Assembly (NCBI GenBank): GCA_964384785.1
Contig: CAYLLH010000112.1
Coordinates: forward strand, 1 to 63,029
Direction: 5' to 3'
Source of the DNA: JAZKSG01 sp964384785
Lineage (GTDB): Archaea; Thermoplasmatota; E2; DHVEG-1
DNA: 63,029 nt
The notes under the pieces are model-generated. The model did not search any database. It was not told the DNA's origin and worked only from the letters and a program-made list of their open reading frames with translations. A program made the translations under genes and the position numbers. Positions 8,041 to 16,059 of this stretch are shown one piece after another (positions within the stretch are counted from its first letter, which is position 1; each line of letters begins with the position of its first letter).

Positions 8041-8301
8041 ATGAATGAAGTTGATGTCTTTAAGGCATTAGGTAATCCAACAAGATTAAAAATTCTTAAT
8101 TCAGTAAAAAATAAACCTAAATGTATCTGCGAAATAATTCCACTATCAGGTAAATCTCAACCTAATGTTTCACATCATATAAAAATTCTAAAAAACGCTG
8201 GCTTGATCTCAGAGCGTAGAGATAAAACAAATATCTTAATTGAAGCCTCTAATAAAAAAATTTTTCAAATTATTAAAATAGCGAGGATGCTAAAACAATG
8301 A
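8041..8301 (+). CDS. arsR: ArsR-family metal(loid) repressor, copy 2
   Basis: Tandem paralogue of the preceding gene, about two-thirds identical by eye across 86 residues, with the same C-x-C sensing pair (PKCICEIIPL) and recognition helix (GKSQPNVSHHIKIL). The start at 8041 is fixed by the alignment and by the duplicated promoter. Its stop overlaps the ATG of the permease gene by four bases (ATGA), so it is translationally coupled to the transporter and is the more likely operon regulator. Divergence in the C-terminal half suggests the two repressors may differ in metal or in affinity. Confidence 0.88.
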   Translation: MNEVDVFKALGNPTRLKILNSVKNKPKCICEIIPLSGKSQPNVSHHIKILKNAGLISERRDKTNILIEASNKKIFQIIKIARMLKQ

Positions 8302-9413
8302 ACCCAATCGATATAATTATCGCAGGCTTTGAAATGCTTCTTGAATATCTTTCAGCACATGTTCTAACATGTCTTATTCCAGCTTTTTTTATCGCAGGAG
8401 CAATCGCGGTTTTTGTATCTAAAAAAGGTATTTTGAAATATTTTGGTGCTCAAACAAAAAAATATATTTCCTATTCAGTTGCATCAGTTTCTGGTGCAAT
8501 ACTTGCCGTTTGTAGCTGCACGGTTCTACCATTATTTACCGGGATTTATAAACGCGGTGCAGGTATCGGTCCAGCATCAGCATTTCTTTTCTCAGGTCCA
8601 GCAATAAATGTTCTAGCAATTGTTCTAACCGCGCAAGTCCTTGGTTATGATATCGGTCTTGCAAGAGCCATTTCTGCTATTCTTATGGCTATTGTTATCG
8701 GCCTCTCAATGGCTTTTATCTTTAGAAAAGAAGAAACAGAGAAAAAGAACAAAGATAATAATATGTTTGTAACTCAAACAGGGGAAGAAGATAATAAACG
8801 CCCTATTTGGATTTCACTTTTGTTTTTTGTTTCTCTTGTATTAATTCTTGTTATTGGTGCAGCTAGTACCGAATATATACCTTGGGTTCCAAAACTAGCG
8901 ATTGTTTATATTTTAACATTGATTGTTTCGGGTCTTCTCATTTTTTATTATACTCGTGATGAAGTAAAAAACTGGGGTAGAGAAACCTGGAATCTTACAA
9001 AAAAAATATTTCCAATTCTTCTTGTTGGTGTTTTTATAGTTGGAATTATCGGCGGTGTTGCTGCATATTTTATCCCTGGTGCAGATCCAGCTAATGCAGT
9101 AGGTGTCGCAGTGGCACCATATATTGGCGGTAATGATATTTTTTCATGTTTCCTAGCATCAATTATTGGTGCTATTTTGTATATGCCCACACTTTTAGAG
9201 GTTGCCATTGTTGGTGATTTATTTGGTTATAGTGCAGGTATTATGGGTGGCGGTCCTGCTCTTGCACTTCTTCTTGCTGGTCCATCTTTGAGTCTTCCTA
9301 ATATGATTGTTATCACCAAGGTTATGGGTAAGAAAAAAGCATTGGTGTATTTTGCTTTAGTAATAATTGTTGCTACAATTGTTGGTTTTATTTACGGTAT
9401 GATTGCAGGATGA
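8298..9413 (+). CDS. COG0701 permease (ArsP / SO_0444-like efflux family)
   Basis: Polytopic membrane protein of 371 residues with about eight to ten helices in two halves. The first half has a CSCTVLPLFTGIYKRG motif followed by GPASAFLFSGPAINVL, the hallmark of the DUF318/COG0701 permeases that include ArsP (organoarsenical efflux) and SO_0444-type metal exporters. The cysteine pair in CSC is the likely metalloid contact. A central charged loop (EEETEKKNK...) splits the halves. Its place between ArsR and ArsC points to arsenic or a related thiophilic element. A second family member lies at 18851. Confidence 0.82.
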   Translation: MNPIDIIIAGFEMLLEYLSAHVLTCLIPAFFIAGAIAVFVSKKGILKYFGAQTKKYISYSVASVSGAILAVCSCTVLPLFTGIYKRGAGIGPASAFLFSGPAINVLAIVLTAQVLGYDIGLARAISAILMAIVIGLSMAFIFRKEETEKKNKDNNMFVTQTGEEDNKRPIWISLLFFVSLVLILVIGAASTEYIPWVPKLAIVYILTLIVSGLLIFYYTRDEVKNWGRETWNLTKKIFPILLVGVFIVGIIGGVAAYFIPGADPANAVGVAVAPYIGGNDIFSCFLASIIGAILYMPTLLEVAIVGDLFGYSAGIMGGGPALALLLAGPSLSLPNMIVITKVMGKKKALVYFALVIIVATIVGFIYGMIAG

Positions 9414-9420
9414 AGTAGTT

Positions 9421-9807
9421 ATGAAAAAAATATTATTTGTCTGTGTGGAAAACAGTTGTCGTAGTCAGATGGCAAAAGGATTTTTCAATAAATTTACAAA
9501 AAATGCTGTAGCGGATAGCGCTGGAACTCAACCTTCAGAAAATGTTAACCCTGTTGCTGTGAAAGTTATGAACGAGGTAGGAGTTGATATTAAAAATAAT
9601 AAACCAAAACAATTGACTTCTGAGATGAATAACAAGTTTGATTTTATTGTTACAATGGGTTGCATGGATGGCTGTCCGATAACGCCAAAAAATAAGACTA
9701 TCGAATGGAATATCGAAGATCCAAAGGGAAAAAATATTGAGTTTTATAGAAATATTAGAGATCAAATAAAAAGTAATGTAAAAAACTTGGTTAATGAGAT
9801 GATATGA
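9421..9807 (+). CDS. arsC: Arsenate reductase, thioredoxin-coupled (LMW phosphatase fold)
   Basis: 128 residues. The P-loop CVENSCRSQ (C8-x5-R14) matches the catalytic loop of arsenate reductases derived from low-molecular-weight tyrosine phosphatases, and C81 and C85 (MGCMDGCP) supply the resolving cysteines that pass the disulfide to thioredoxin. The ATG at 9421 is preferred over an upstream TTG because the protein then begins at the first strand (KKILFVCVENS). It follows the permease closely and precedes a CPKC thioredoxin-like protein, a natural electron donor. It reduces arsenate to arsenite before export. Confidence 0.9.
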   Translation: MKKILFVCVENSCRSQMAKGFFNKFTKNAVADSAGTQPSENVNPVAVKVMNEVGVDIKNNKPKQLTSEMNNKFDFIVTMGCMDGCPITPKNKTIEWNIEDPKGKNIEFYRNIRDQIKSNVKNLVNEMI

Positions 9808-9810
9808 AAA

Positions 9811-10041
9811 ATGAAAATTCAGATTTTAGGTACAGGTTGTCCGAAATGTAAGGCTACTGAAAAAATTGTAAAGCAGGTTGTTGACGAACTTAAAGCAGAT
9901 GTAGAAATTGTAAAAGTTGAGGATCTCCAGGAGATTGTTAATCGCGGTGTGATGATGACACCAGCGGTTGTTGTAGACGGAGACGTAAAAATCGTAGGTC
10001 ATGTACCAAGTGCTGATGAAATCAAAAAATTGTTGAAATAA
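9811..10041 (+). CDS. Small thioredoxin-like redox protein
   Basis: 76-residue thioredoxin-fold protein of the redox-active disulfide protein 2 type. CPKC at residues 10-13 directly follows the first strand (KIQILGTG), and the cis-proline region reads MMTPAVVVDG. It starts three bases after arsC. In this cluster it probably recycles ArsC or loads/reduces cysteines of the permease. Such proteins often accompany COG0701 permeases; that association is general knowledge, and the partner assignment here is inference. Confidence 0.85.
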   Translation: MKIQILGTGCPKCKATEKIVKQVVDELKADVEIVKVEDLQEIVNRGVMMTPAVVVDGDVKIVGHVPSADEIKKLLK

Positions 10042-10056
10042 GGAGATGATGAATTT

Positions 10057-10377
10057 ATGAGAATACTTGAAGAATGGTTCCCAGAGTTTGCCAAAGAATT
10101 TGATAAAATAGATGAAATATATAAAGAAAAACGAATGATCGATGAAAAAACATATCAGTTTATTTGTTTTGCAACAGCTATAAAAGGACGCTCTGCTCCT
10201 TGTGTCCGTAAACATTTCAAAGGTGCTCTAAAAGCCGGTGCAACACTAAAAGAACTTACATATATTATGGCACTAGTGTTTCGAGAGAGTGCAGGTAATG
10301 ATGACTGCTGGGTTCATGATGTTCTTTCTGATTACAAGGAACTTATGAAAAACAATGTTCAATGTTGCCCAAAATAA
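10057..10377 (+). CDS. Carboxymuconolactone decarboxylase / AhpD-like protein
   Basis: 106 residues of all-helical CMD fold. The motif region reads GRSAPCVRKHFKGALKAGATLKEL, matching the E/S-x-C-x2-C-x3-H active-site helix of AhpD-like proteins except that the first cysteine is replaced (SAPC), leaving a single cysteine plus the histidine. AhpD proteins need both cysteines for peroxidase reduction, so a classical disulfide cycle is not possible with this site alone. A second cysteine in NDDCWVHD might take part. A ribosome site (GGAGATGA) precedes the ATG. It belongs to the arsenic-type operon. Confidence 0.8.
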   Translation: MRILEEWFPEFAKEFDKIDEIYKEKRMIDEKTYQFICFATAIKGRSAPCVRKHFKGALKAGATLKELTYIMALVFRESAGNDDCWVHDVLSDYKELMKNNVQCCPK

Positions 10378-10391
10378 AAGATTGATTATTC

Positions 10392-10771
10392 ATGGCTAAA
10401 GATAAGTATATCTGTAAAACCGACAGAAATACTAATCTTTCCCTGCTCTGGTGGTTCAAATGCTGGCCAGATAGCAAATGAGGCTGCTAAAGATCTTAAT
10501 AATCTTAACCACGGAAAAATGTATTGTCTTGCTGGTATCGGCGGGCATGTTAATAGGATTACTGAGTCGGCAAAAAATGCTAAAAAAATTATCGCAAACG
10601 ATGGTTGCCCTGTTTCTTGTGCGAAAAAAAACGTTAGAACATGCTGGTGTTAAATCAGGTTTTCATGTGGTGGTCACTGATTTAGAGATTCAAAAAAACT
10701 ATGATTTTAATATGGATGCTGATGAGATCAATAAAATAACAGAGAATGTTTTAAAAAAACTACAAAAATAG
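10392..10771 (+). pseudogene. DGC-domain (putative zinc-binding) protein, frameshifted twice
   Basis: Read across three frames, this region encodes a complete DGC protein: ATG at 10392 (MAKDKYI), then a frame shift at about 10413 into VKPTEILIFPCSGGSNAGQ...ANDGCPVSCAKK, then a second shift in the eight-A run at 10624-10631 into TLEHAGVKSGFHVVV...KKLQK. The DGC motif with its extra cysteines (PCSGG, DGCPVSC) identifies the family (PF08859-like), often found beside arsenic or metal permeases. Each shift is cured by removing one base. A shorter open frame starting at 10478 is only the third part read through the wrong middle frame. Either a young pseudogene or, more likely given similar cases elsewhere in this window, sequence errors. 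Confidence 0.75.
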
Positions 10772-10854
10772 TTATAAGAAACTTTATTGATAAAAAAAAT
10801 AATAGTTATTCTACCGTTAATTTTTAATAAGCGATAAAGTTTTTCAACGCTCTA

Positions 10855-12030
10855 ATGAAGATTTTATTGACGACAGATTCTTATTATCCTAACATTGATG
10901 GAGCAGCTATAGCTCAAAGGAATCTTGTAAATGGACTGGCAAAACAAGGTCATGACGTAAGAGTTATTGCACCTGGTCTTTCTTTTAAAAATAAGATTGA
11001 AGAAGACCAAAAAACTAAAATTTATCGAACAAAATCTGTTAAATTACCACTTTATATGGGGGGCAGTTATTATTTTTCACCTTTTCCTTTTTTTGAAGTT
11101 GGAAAAATTATGAAGGATTTTCAACCAGATATTGTTCACATTTGTAATGCTTTTCAAGTTGGTACAAGTTCTTTGATATGGGCAAGAAAATTAAATATTC
11201 CAGTGGTAGCCACAATACATTTACTACCCGAAAATATGATAATTTCTTTATCAAAAATGAAAAAAAAATACTATACTTTTTTTAAGGATTTAACTTGGAG
11301 ATATCTATTGTTTTTTTTTGATAGAATGGATTTAGTGACTATACCAACAAAAACTGGGGCTGATATGTATAAAAAAAGAGGGTTTAAAACCAAGATATAT
11401 CCAATTTCCAATGGTTTAAAAACTGAGAGATTCAGCCCTGAAAACAATGGTGATTATTTACGAAAAAAATTTAATTTACCCGACAAAAAAATAGTGCTGT
11501 ATACCGGTAGAATAAATGAAGAAAAAAACCTAGATGTATTAATTAAATCCATACCTACTGTTATAAAAGAGGTTGACGCCCATTATATAATAGTAGGCGG
11601 AGGAGGAGAATATACTAAAATTCTTACTAAACTATCAAAAGATTTAGGTGTTGAAGAAAATATTACTTTTACAGGTTTTCTTGATTGGGAGGATTACCCT
11701 AACATTTTTTCAATAGCAGATGTTTTTGCCCTGCCTGCAGAATCCGAACTTCAAAATATTCCAACACTTGAAGCCGCTGCATCAGGATTACCCGTAGTAG
11801 TCGTAGATAAAGGAGCACCATCGGAACTTGCAAACAACGATAACGGATTTATTTTTCAACATCAAAATAGTAAACAAATGGCAGAATACATAATAAAAAT
11901 TTTAAAAGATGACAAACTTCGAGAAAAAATGGGTAGAAAAGGTATAGAGTTAGCAAAAAACCATTCTTTACCATATGTTATTAAGGAATATGAGAAACTT
12001 TATCAAAAAATTTTATCAAATAATTTTTAA
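10855..12030 (+). CDS. Family 4 glycosyltransferase (GT-B fold)
   Basis: 391 residues with the two Rossmann domains of GT4 enzymes. The N-terminus TTDSYYPNIDGAA is the typical acceptor-side loop, the second domain opens with VLYTGRINEEKNLDVLI, and the E-x7-E signature is seen as ESELQNIPTLEAAASGLPVV. The closest familiar types are diacylglycerol or phosphatidylinositol glucosyl/mannosyltransferases. It probably adds a nucleotide-sugar unit to a lipid or glycan at the cytosolic membrane face. It starts a surface-glycan group with the next gene. The sugar is unknown. Confidence 0.88.
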   Translation: MKILLTTDSYYPNIDGAAIAQRNLVNGLAKQGHDVRVIAPGLSFKNKIEEDQKTKIYRTKSVKLPLYMGGSYYFSPFPFFEVGKIMKDFQPDIVHICNAFQVGTSSLIWARKLNIPVVATIHLLPENMIISLSKMKKKYYTFFKDLTWRYLLFFFDRMDLVTIPTKTGADMYKKRGFKTKIYPISNGLKTERFSPENNGDYLRKKFNLPDKKIVLYTGRINEEKNLDVLIKSIPTVIKEVDAHYIIVGGGGEYTKILTKLSKDLGVEENITFTGFLDWEDYPNIFSIADVFALPAESELQNIPTLEAAASGLPVVVVDKGAPSELANNDNGFIFQHQNSKQMAEYIIKILKDDKLREKMGRKGIELAKNHSLPYVIKEYEKLYQKILSNNF

Positions 12031-12104
12031 GAAATATTTTTTATCTTCCTTTAACATTTATAAACAATATTTTTATTTAACAAAAAAGTGGACGTTTAAA
12101 AAAA

Positions 12105-13298
12105 ATGAAGGTTTATTTCTCAGTTATGGGCATAGGTCTCGGTCATATCACTAGATGCCTTGCTATTACAAAACATCTTCAAAAATATGATATAGATTTC
12201 GTTTTTTCTTCATATGGTAAAGCATCAGATATAGCCGCAAAAGAAGGTTTCAAATCATACAAATCTAAATCTTTGATGTGGAATCAAACTAAAACTGGAG
12301 AAGTGGATTTTGAAACAACGTTTCTAAGAAGTTCTATTACTTTTAAACAAATGGCAAGTCATTTTAAAGATGAAAGAATAAGAATCAAAAAAGAAAAACC
12401 AGATCTGATAGTATCAGATTCAAGATATTCAATAATTCCTGCATCAAAAGTAGCTAAAGCACCAAGGATTTATATCACCAATCAACCCACTGTTGTTCTA
12501 CCTGAACCTCGGAAAATAAATAAAAATATTATTTCTCCTTTACAAAAAATTTCAAATTGGTTTAACTACCATGTTTTATCTGGGCAAGATAAAATACTTT
12601 TACCTGATTTTCCTCAGCCTTATTCAATTTCAACAAATCATATGATTTTTGATAAAGCCCCCGAAAAATTTAAGAAAAAAATAGAGTTTGTTGGACCTAT
12701 TGCATCAAATCGACCTGAACATACAACAGAAAAAAAAGTTAAAGAAATATGTACAAAATATAATGTGGAACCTGGAAAATTTATATATATTGCTTTTAGC
12801 GGACCGGGTAGAATAAAAAATGAAATACATAACGTAATCTTTGATTTATTTTCTGATTATAAAACACCGGCTATTATGGGGAGTGGATCCACGGGTGATT
12901 TTAAAATACATGAAAAAGGAAATTTGAAACTTGTAGATGGATGGATTAAAGAACGTGCAGAATTATTAGCTGGTTGTAATCTTGTTATATCTAGAGCTGG
13001 TCTTTCCACGCTTAGTGAGATGGTAGCATTTGGGAAAAAAACAATAGTTATACCTCAGGCTAATCAACCCGAACAGGAATCAAATGCTTTAGGAATTGAA
13101 AATTTAGGAATCGGAAAGAAACTCAAGTCAAATCATATAACAAAAAAAATTTTAAAAGAAAATATAGATTTTTTACAGTCTTCAGAGCCTGATGTTAAAA
13201 AAATTAAAGATTTAGCAAAAAAAATGAATGGAGAAAAAAAATCTGCTGAAATAATACTTAATTATTTAGAAAAAAAAGGGAGTTTAAAAACCCATTAA
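12105..13298 (+). CDS. MurG/GT28-like glycosyltransferase
   Basis: 397 residues. MGIGLGHITRCLAI near the N-terminus is the glycine-rich acceptor loop of GT28/GT1 enzymes (compare GGTGGH in MurG), and the C-terminal domain has SRAGLSTLSEMVAFGKKTIVIP followed by Q-rich ANQPEQESNA, the nucleotide-sugar-binding region. It lies 74 bases after the GT4 gene on the same strand and likely acts in the same lipid or surface glycan pathway. Its last 15 bases overlap the convergent radical SAM gene. Confidence 0.82.
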   Translation: MKVYFSVMGIGLGHITRCLAITKHLQKYDIDFVFSSYGKASDIAAKEGFKSYKSKSLMWNQTKTGEVDFETTFLRSSITFKQMASHFKDERIRIKKEKPDLIVSDSRYSIIPASKVAKAPRIYITNQPTVVLPEPRKINKNIISPLQKISNWFNYHVLSGQDKILLPDFPQPYSISTNHMIFDKAPEKFKKKIEFVGPIASNRPEHTTEKKVKEICTKYNVEPGKFIYIAFSGPGRIKNEIHNVIFDLFSDYKTPAIMGSGSTGDFKIHEKGNLKLVDGWIKERAELLAGCNLVISRAGLSTLSEMVAFGKKTIVIPQANQPEQESNALGIENLGIGKKLKSNHITKKILKENIDFLQSSEPDVKKIKDLAKKMNGEKKSAEIILNYLEKKGSLKTH

Positions 13299-14465
13299 AC
13301 CACAACATCTTGAACAAATTGGAAAAACGCCGTTTGGTTGTTTGATTAATGCTTTTCTAAAATTTTTAAATTTTTCGTTATTATAAATATCAAGAAGAGG
13401 ATCCTGTAGTATATTTCCCATTATAATATCTGGAAAATCTCTGCAGTTTACTACATCTCCATTAGGCATAATATTTGCTTCCACCCATGGTGTTAAACAG
13501 TTTTTCCATCCGAGGAAGTCAGAGGGATCTTTATAATATGTTTCTATTTCCTCAATTTTGATATTAGGTAAAAAAGTTACAGGACTATCCCATTTTCTGG
13601 TTTTTATATTTTTAACAGTTTTTCTGAGAGCATCAAAATCTGCATCAGAATTATCTCGTACATATGATTTCCATGCAAATGGTGAAATTCCAAGTTCTTT
13701 TTTAATTATTTTTTCATGTTCTTCTCCTACTTTTTGACTTGTGAACCAGGAATAATATACAATCATACCATCTGGATTAAACTGTTGACCTACCTCTATA
13801 GTTTCTTCTAAATTATGATAGTTGGTACTAGATAATGTTGTTAAAAATAAGATTGAAGGTTTTTTTACATTTTTTTCTTTTTTTATTTTCTGGATTTTTT
13901 CTACTCCTTTTTTCATGGTATTAAATGCACCTTTTACTCTTCTGCATTTGTCATGTATTTCTTCAGGGCCATCTAAAGATACACATACCATATCCCATTC
14001 ATTATCAATTATTTCCTCTGCTTTTTCTTCGAGTTTAACACCGTTTGTAACAATTTGTAATGTTAAATCTTTCTTTTTTACATAATTTCCGAATTCCATT
14101 ATGTCTTTGTATAAAAATGGTTCACCACCGGTGATGTATATATGTGGTTTAAGATGAGCTATTCTATCAATCATTTTTTTGTATCTTTCTACAGGTATGT
14201 TTCCTTTAACTTTTGGAAGATCATTATCTTCTCTGTTGTATCCACCGTCTCCATATTGTCCACATACTGCACATCTATGGTTACATTTATCTGTTATTCT
14301 CATGCTTATAAACCATAATGCGTTGCTTTCACCTGTGCCTTTTCTTTTATCAAGATTTGCTGTTATAAATTTTCTTTTTGCACCTGTTATAAGTCTACTA
14401 GTAAAAAGTGGGTTTTTCATAATCGGCTTAATTAAATTAGTTGGAATTTTTTTCAAAAATATCAT
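13284..14465 (-). CDS. Radical SAM protein with SPASM-like C-terminus
   Basis: 393 residues. The cluster-binding motif CNHRCAVC (C61, C65, C68) is followed by YITGGEPFLYKDIMEF, the GGE motif that contacts SAM. The C-terminal portion carries further cysteines (NCLTPW, VVNCRDFPD, CSRCCGLMGF), as in SPASM/Twitch domains with an auxiliary Fe-S cluster. Family members modify peptides, lipids or cofactors; the neighbouring glycosyltransferases make a lipid or glycan role plausible but unproven. The N-terminal 50 residues are basic, possibly membrane-associating. Confidence 0.85.
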   Translation of the reverse strand: MIFLKKIPTNLIKPIMKNPLFTSRLITGAKRKFITANLDKRKGTGESNALWFISMRITDKCNHRCAVCGQYGDGGYNREDNDLPKVKGNIPVERYKKMIDRIAHLKPHIYITGGEPFLYKDIMEFGNYVKKKDLTLQIVTNGVKLEEKAEEIIDNEWDMVCVSLDGPEEIHDKCRRVKGAFNTMKKGVEKIQKIKKEKNVKKPSILFLTTLSSTNYHNLEETIEVGQQFNPDGMIVYYSWFTSQKVGEEHEKIIKKELGISPFAWKSYVRDNSDADFDALRKTVKNIKTRKWDSPVTFLPNIKIEEIETYYKDPSDFLGWKNCLTPWVEANIMPNGDVVNCRDFPDIIMGNILQDPLLDIYNNEKFKNFRKALIKQPNGVFPICSRCCGLMGF

Positions 14466-14791
14466 CTCCTACATATAATAATGATTATTGTTTAAAGCAA
14501 TTTTCTATGTAATATAATAAACCTTTTGTTAATTTCACTAATTTTTTGTTTTTATATGAAATCCGCAATATTTTAATACATATAATTATAGTGTATATAT
14601 CTTATTTATTTTATCTAAAAATTTTGAATTAAAAAAAACAAAGTTTAAAAATGTAGGGGGGGGGATAAATAAAATTGCGTGTTTTTACCTCCTCAATGAG
14701 TTTAGCGATTATAAAAACATTTTTCAGGAAAAAAATATCAAAAATTGGTACCTATTGTCCATTTCCGTAAATATTAAATATCCCTTTTTTT
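14466..14791. other. Intergenic region with G9 tract
   Basis: Divergent promoter region between the radical SAM gene and the SurA-like lipoprotein gene. It holds a run of nine G at 14656-14664 in otherwise AT-rich DNA, then ACCTCCTC at about 14688-14695. A 24-codon ATG frame at about 14697 has nothing else to support it. No tRNA or clear terminator is seen. Confidence 0.5.
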
Positions 14792-15514
14792 ATGGTTTGT
14801 CATAGTTTATGGGTTGATAGTATTAAAAGAAAAATCTTAATAACACTATGTTTGACGCTGTTGATAATACTGGCATTTAGTGGCTGTACTGAAGAAAATA
14901 CAGAAAATGATGCTGAAGATTCAGAAAATGATAACAATGGAAATGATTCAGATTCAGACGTGGATAACAACAAAACTGTTGCAGCAATTGTTAATGGTGT
15001 AGAAATTACTACAGAAGAAGTTAGCTCTCTACAACAATCATATACTCAACAGGGTCAACAAATTTCTGAAGAGGAAGCTCTTGAGGAATTAATAGACCAG
15101 GAGATATTATCTCAACATTATCTTCAGGAAGAATTTATGCCTACTGAACAAGAAGTAGAGGACGAAATAAATGTCACGCTCCAACAAAACAATTATACCA
15201 TGGAGGAGCTAGAACAACAACTTAATCTAAGTGGGATGACTTATGAGGACTATTTCCAAAGCGTTGAAGAGGATTTAGCCAGGCAAAATAGTTTAAGCGA
15301 AGCGGTTGAAGAGTATGATGTCTCTGATCAAGAGGCAGAACAACAGCTAAATATGATGCTTCAACAATACAATATGACCGAGGCGGAGTTTGAACAACAA
15401 CTTGAACAATATGGAATGACTCTTGATGATTATTTAGATCAAATGAAACAGGAAATAGTTCAAGATTATTTACTTGAAGATATTAGAGAGGATGCAGAAA
15501 TCGAATATCTTTAA
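14792..15514 (+). CDS. SurA/PrsA-like chaperone-domain lipoprotein
   Basis: 240 residues. An N-terminal hydrophobic helix ends in a lipobox (LAFSGC), so the mature protein is probably lipid-anchored outside the cell, followed by an acidic D/N/E linker. VAAIVNGVEITTEEV begins a SurA_N-like helical chaperone domain that continues with Q- and E-rich helices (EQQLNLSGMTYEDYFQ and two similar repeats). No parvulin-type prolyl isomerase domain follows, so only the chaperone half of SurA/PrsA is present. Probable role: holding exported proteins, fitting the many secreted proteins in this window. Confidence 0.75.
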   Translation: MVCHSLWVDSIKRKILITLCLTLLIILAFSGCTEENTENDAEDSENDNNGNDSDSDVDNNKTVAAIVNGVEITTEEVSSLQQSYTQQGQQISEEEALEELIDQEILSQHYLQEEFMPTEQEVEDEINVTLQQNNYTMEELEQQLNLSGMTYEDYFQSVEEDLARQNSLSEAVEEYDVSDQEAEQQLNMMLQQYNMTEAEFEQQLEQYGMTLDDYLDQMKQEIVQDYLLEDIREDAEIEYL

Positions 15515-15710
15515 ATCAATACAATTTTATTTTTTTTTATTCTTTATAGTTTTTTAAAAAAATATACTAATTCAAAAAAATATTTTCAATAACTATTATA
15601 GCTGTTTTTAGAAGAAAAGACATTTCAACACCAACCGCAATTTTTTCTTAAATAATTATACGAAAAAGGAGGGTTTTTTCTAACCAAAAGTTTAAAATAG
15701 AATTATAATA

Positions 15711-15723
15711 TTACAGCCTGTAA
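15711..15723 (+). promoter_or_regulatory. Dyad operator upstream of ArsR-like regulator and ABC exporter
   Basis: TTACAG-C-CTGTAA, a perfect 6+6 inverted repeat with one central base, flanked on both sides by ATAATAT-like sequence. It lies about 20 bases downstream of a TTTAAAATA TATA-like box and just before the regulator's start codons, where a bound repressor would block transcription. Autoregulation by the adjacent winged-helix protein is inferred. Confidence 0.55.
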
Positions 15724-15745
15724 CTATAATATTATGGTTTTAATT

Positions 15746-16054
15746 ATGTGTGAATGCAACTGCCAAACAAATCCACTTAAAAAATATGTAAGTGCTCTTC
15801 ACTGCCCCACAAGATGGATTATAATCAGATTCATCGGAGAAGAGAAAAAAAGCACTAAAGAAATCTATAATTATCTTCTAAAAAACAATGAAAAAATTAC
15901 ATCATCTGGGCTCTATTATCACTTATCGGAGCTTAAAAAAGCTGGAATAATTAAGGTGGATCAATATAAAGAGGAAGGTGGTGGTGCACCTGAAAAGATT
16001 TGGAAATTAAAAACAAAAAAGATTGTTATTAATCTTTTATCGGAGGAGAAATAA
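15746..16054 (+). CDS. Winged-helix regulator with N-terminal Cys cluster
   Basis: A 102-residue ArsR/PadR-like winged helix: the recognition region is SSGLYYHLSELKKAGIIK and the wing contains GGGAPEKIWKL. The N-terminus MCECNCQT plus HCPTRW places three or four cysteines ahead of the first helix, a layout suited to metal or redox sensing. The ATG at 15746 is preferred over one at 15734 because the latter falls within the flank of the operator dyad. Five bases separate it from the ABC ATPase gene, so it probably controls its own exporter operon. Confidence 0.78.
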   Translation: MCECNCQTNPLKKYVSALHCPTRWIIIRFIGEEKKSTKEIYNYLLKNNEKITSSGLYYHLSELKKAGIIKVDQYKEEGGGAPEKIWKLKTKKIVINLLSEEK

Positions 16055-16059
16055 AATTT

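Noticed and set aside
10450..10475. GGTTCAAATGC as a tRNA T-arm
   Set aside because: It lies inside the DGC coding sequence; no matching acceptor stem or anticodon arm is found nearby.
10478..10771. Separate 97-residue gene
   Set aside because: Its first 50 residues are a wrong-frame reading of the DGC protein; only the last part is real and belongs to the frameshifted gene starting at 10392.
14697..14771. 24-codon ATG frame in the G9 intergenic region
   Set aside because: No ribosome site and no composition signal; treated as chance.
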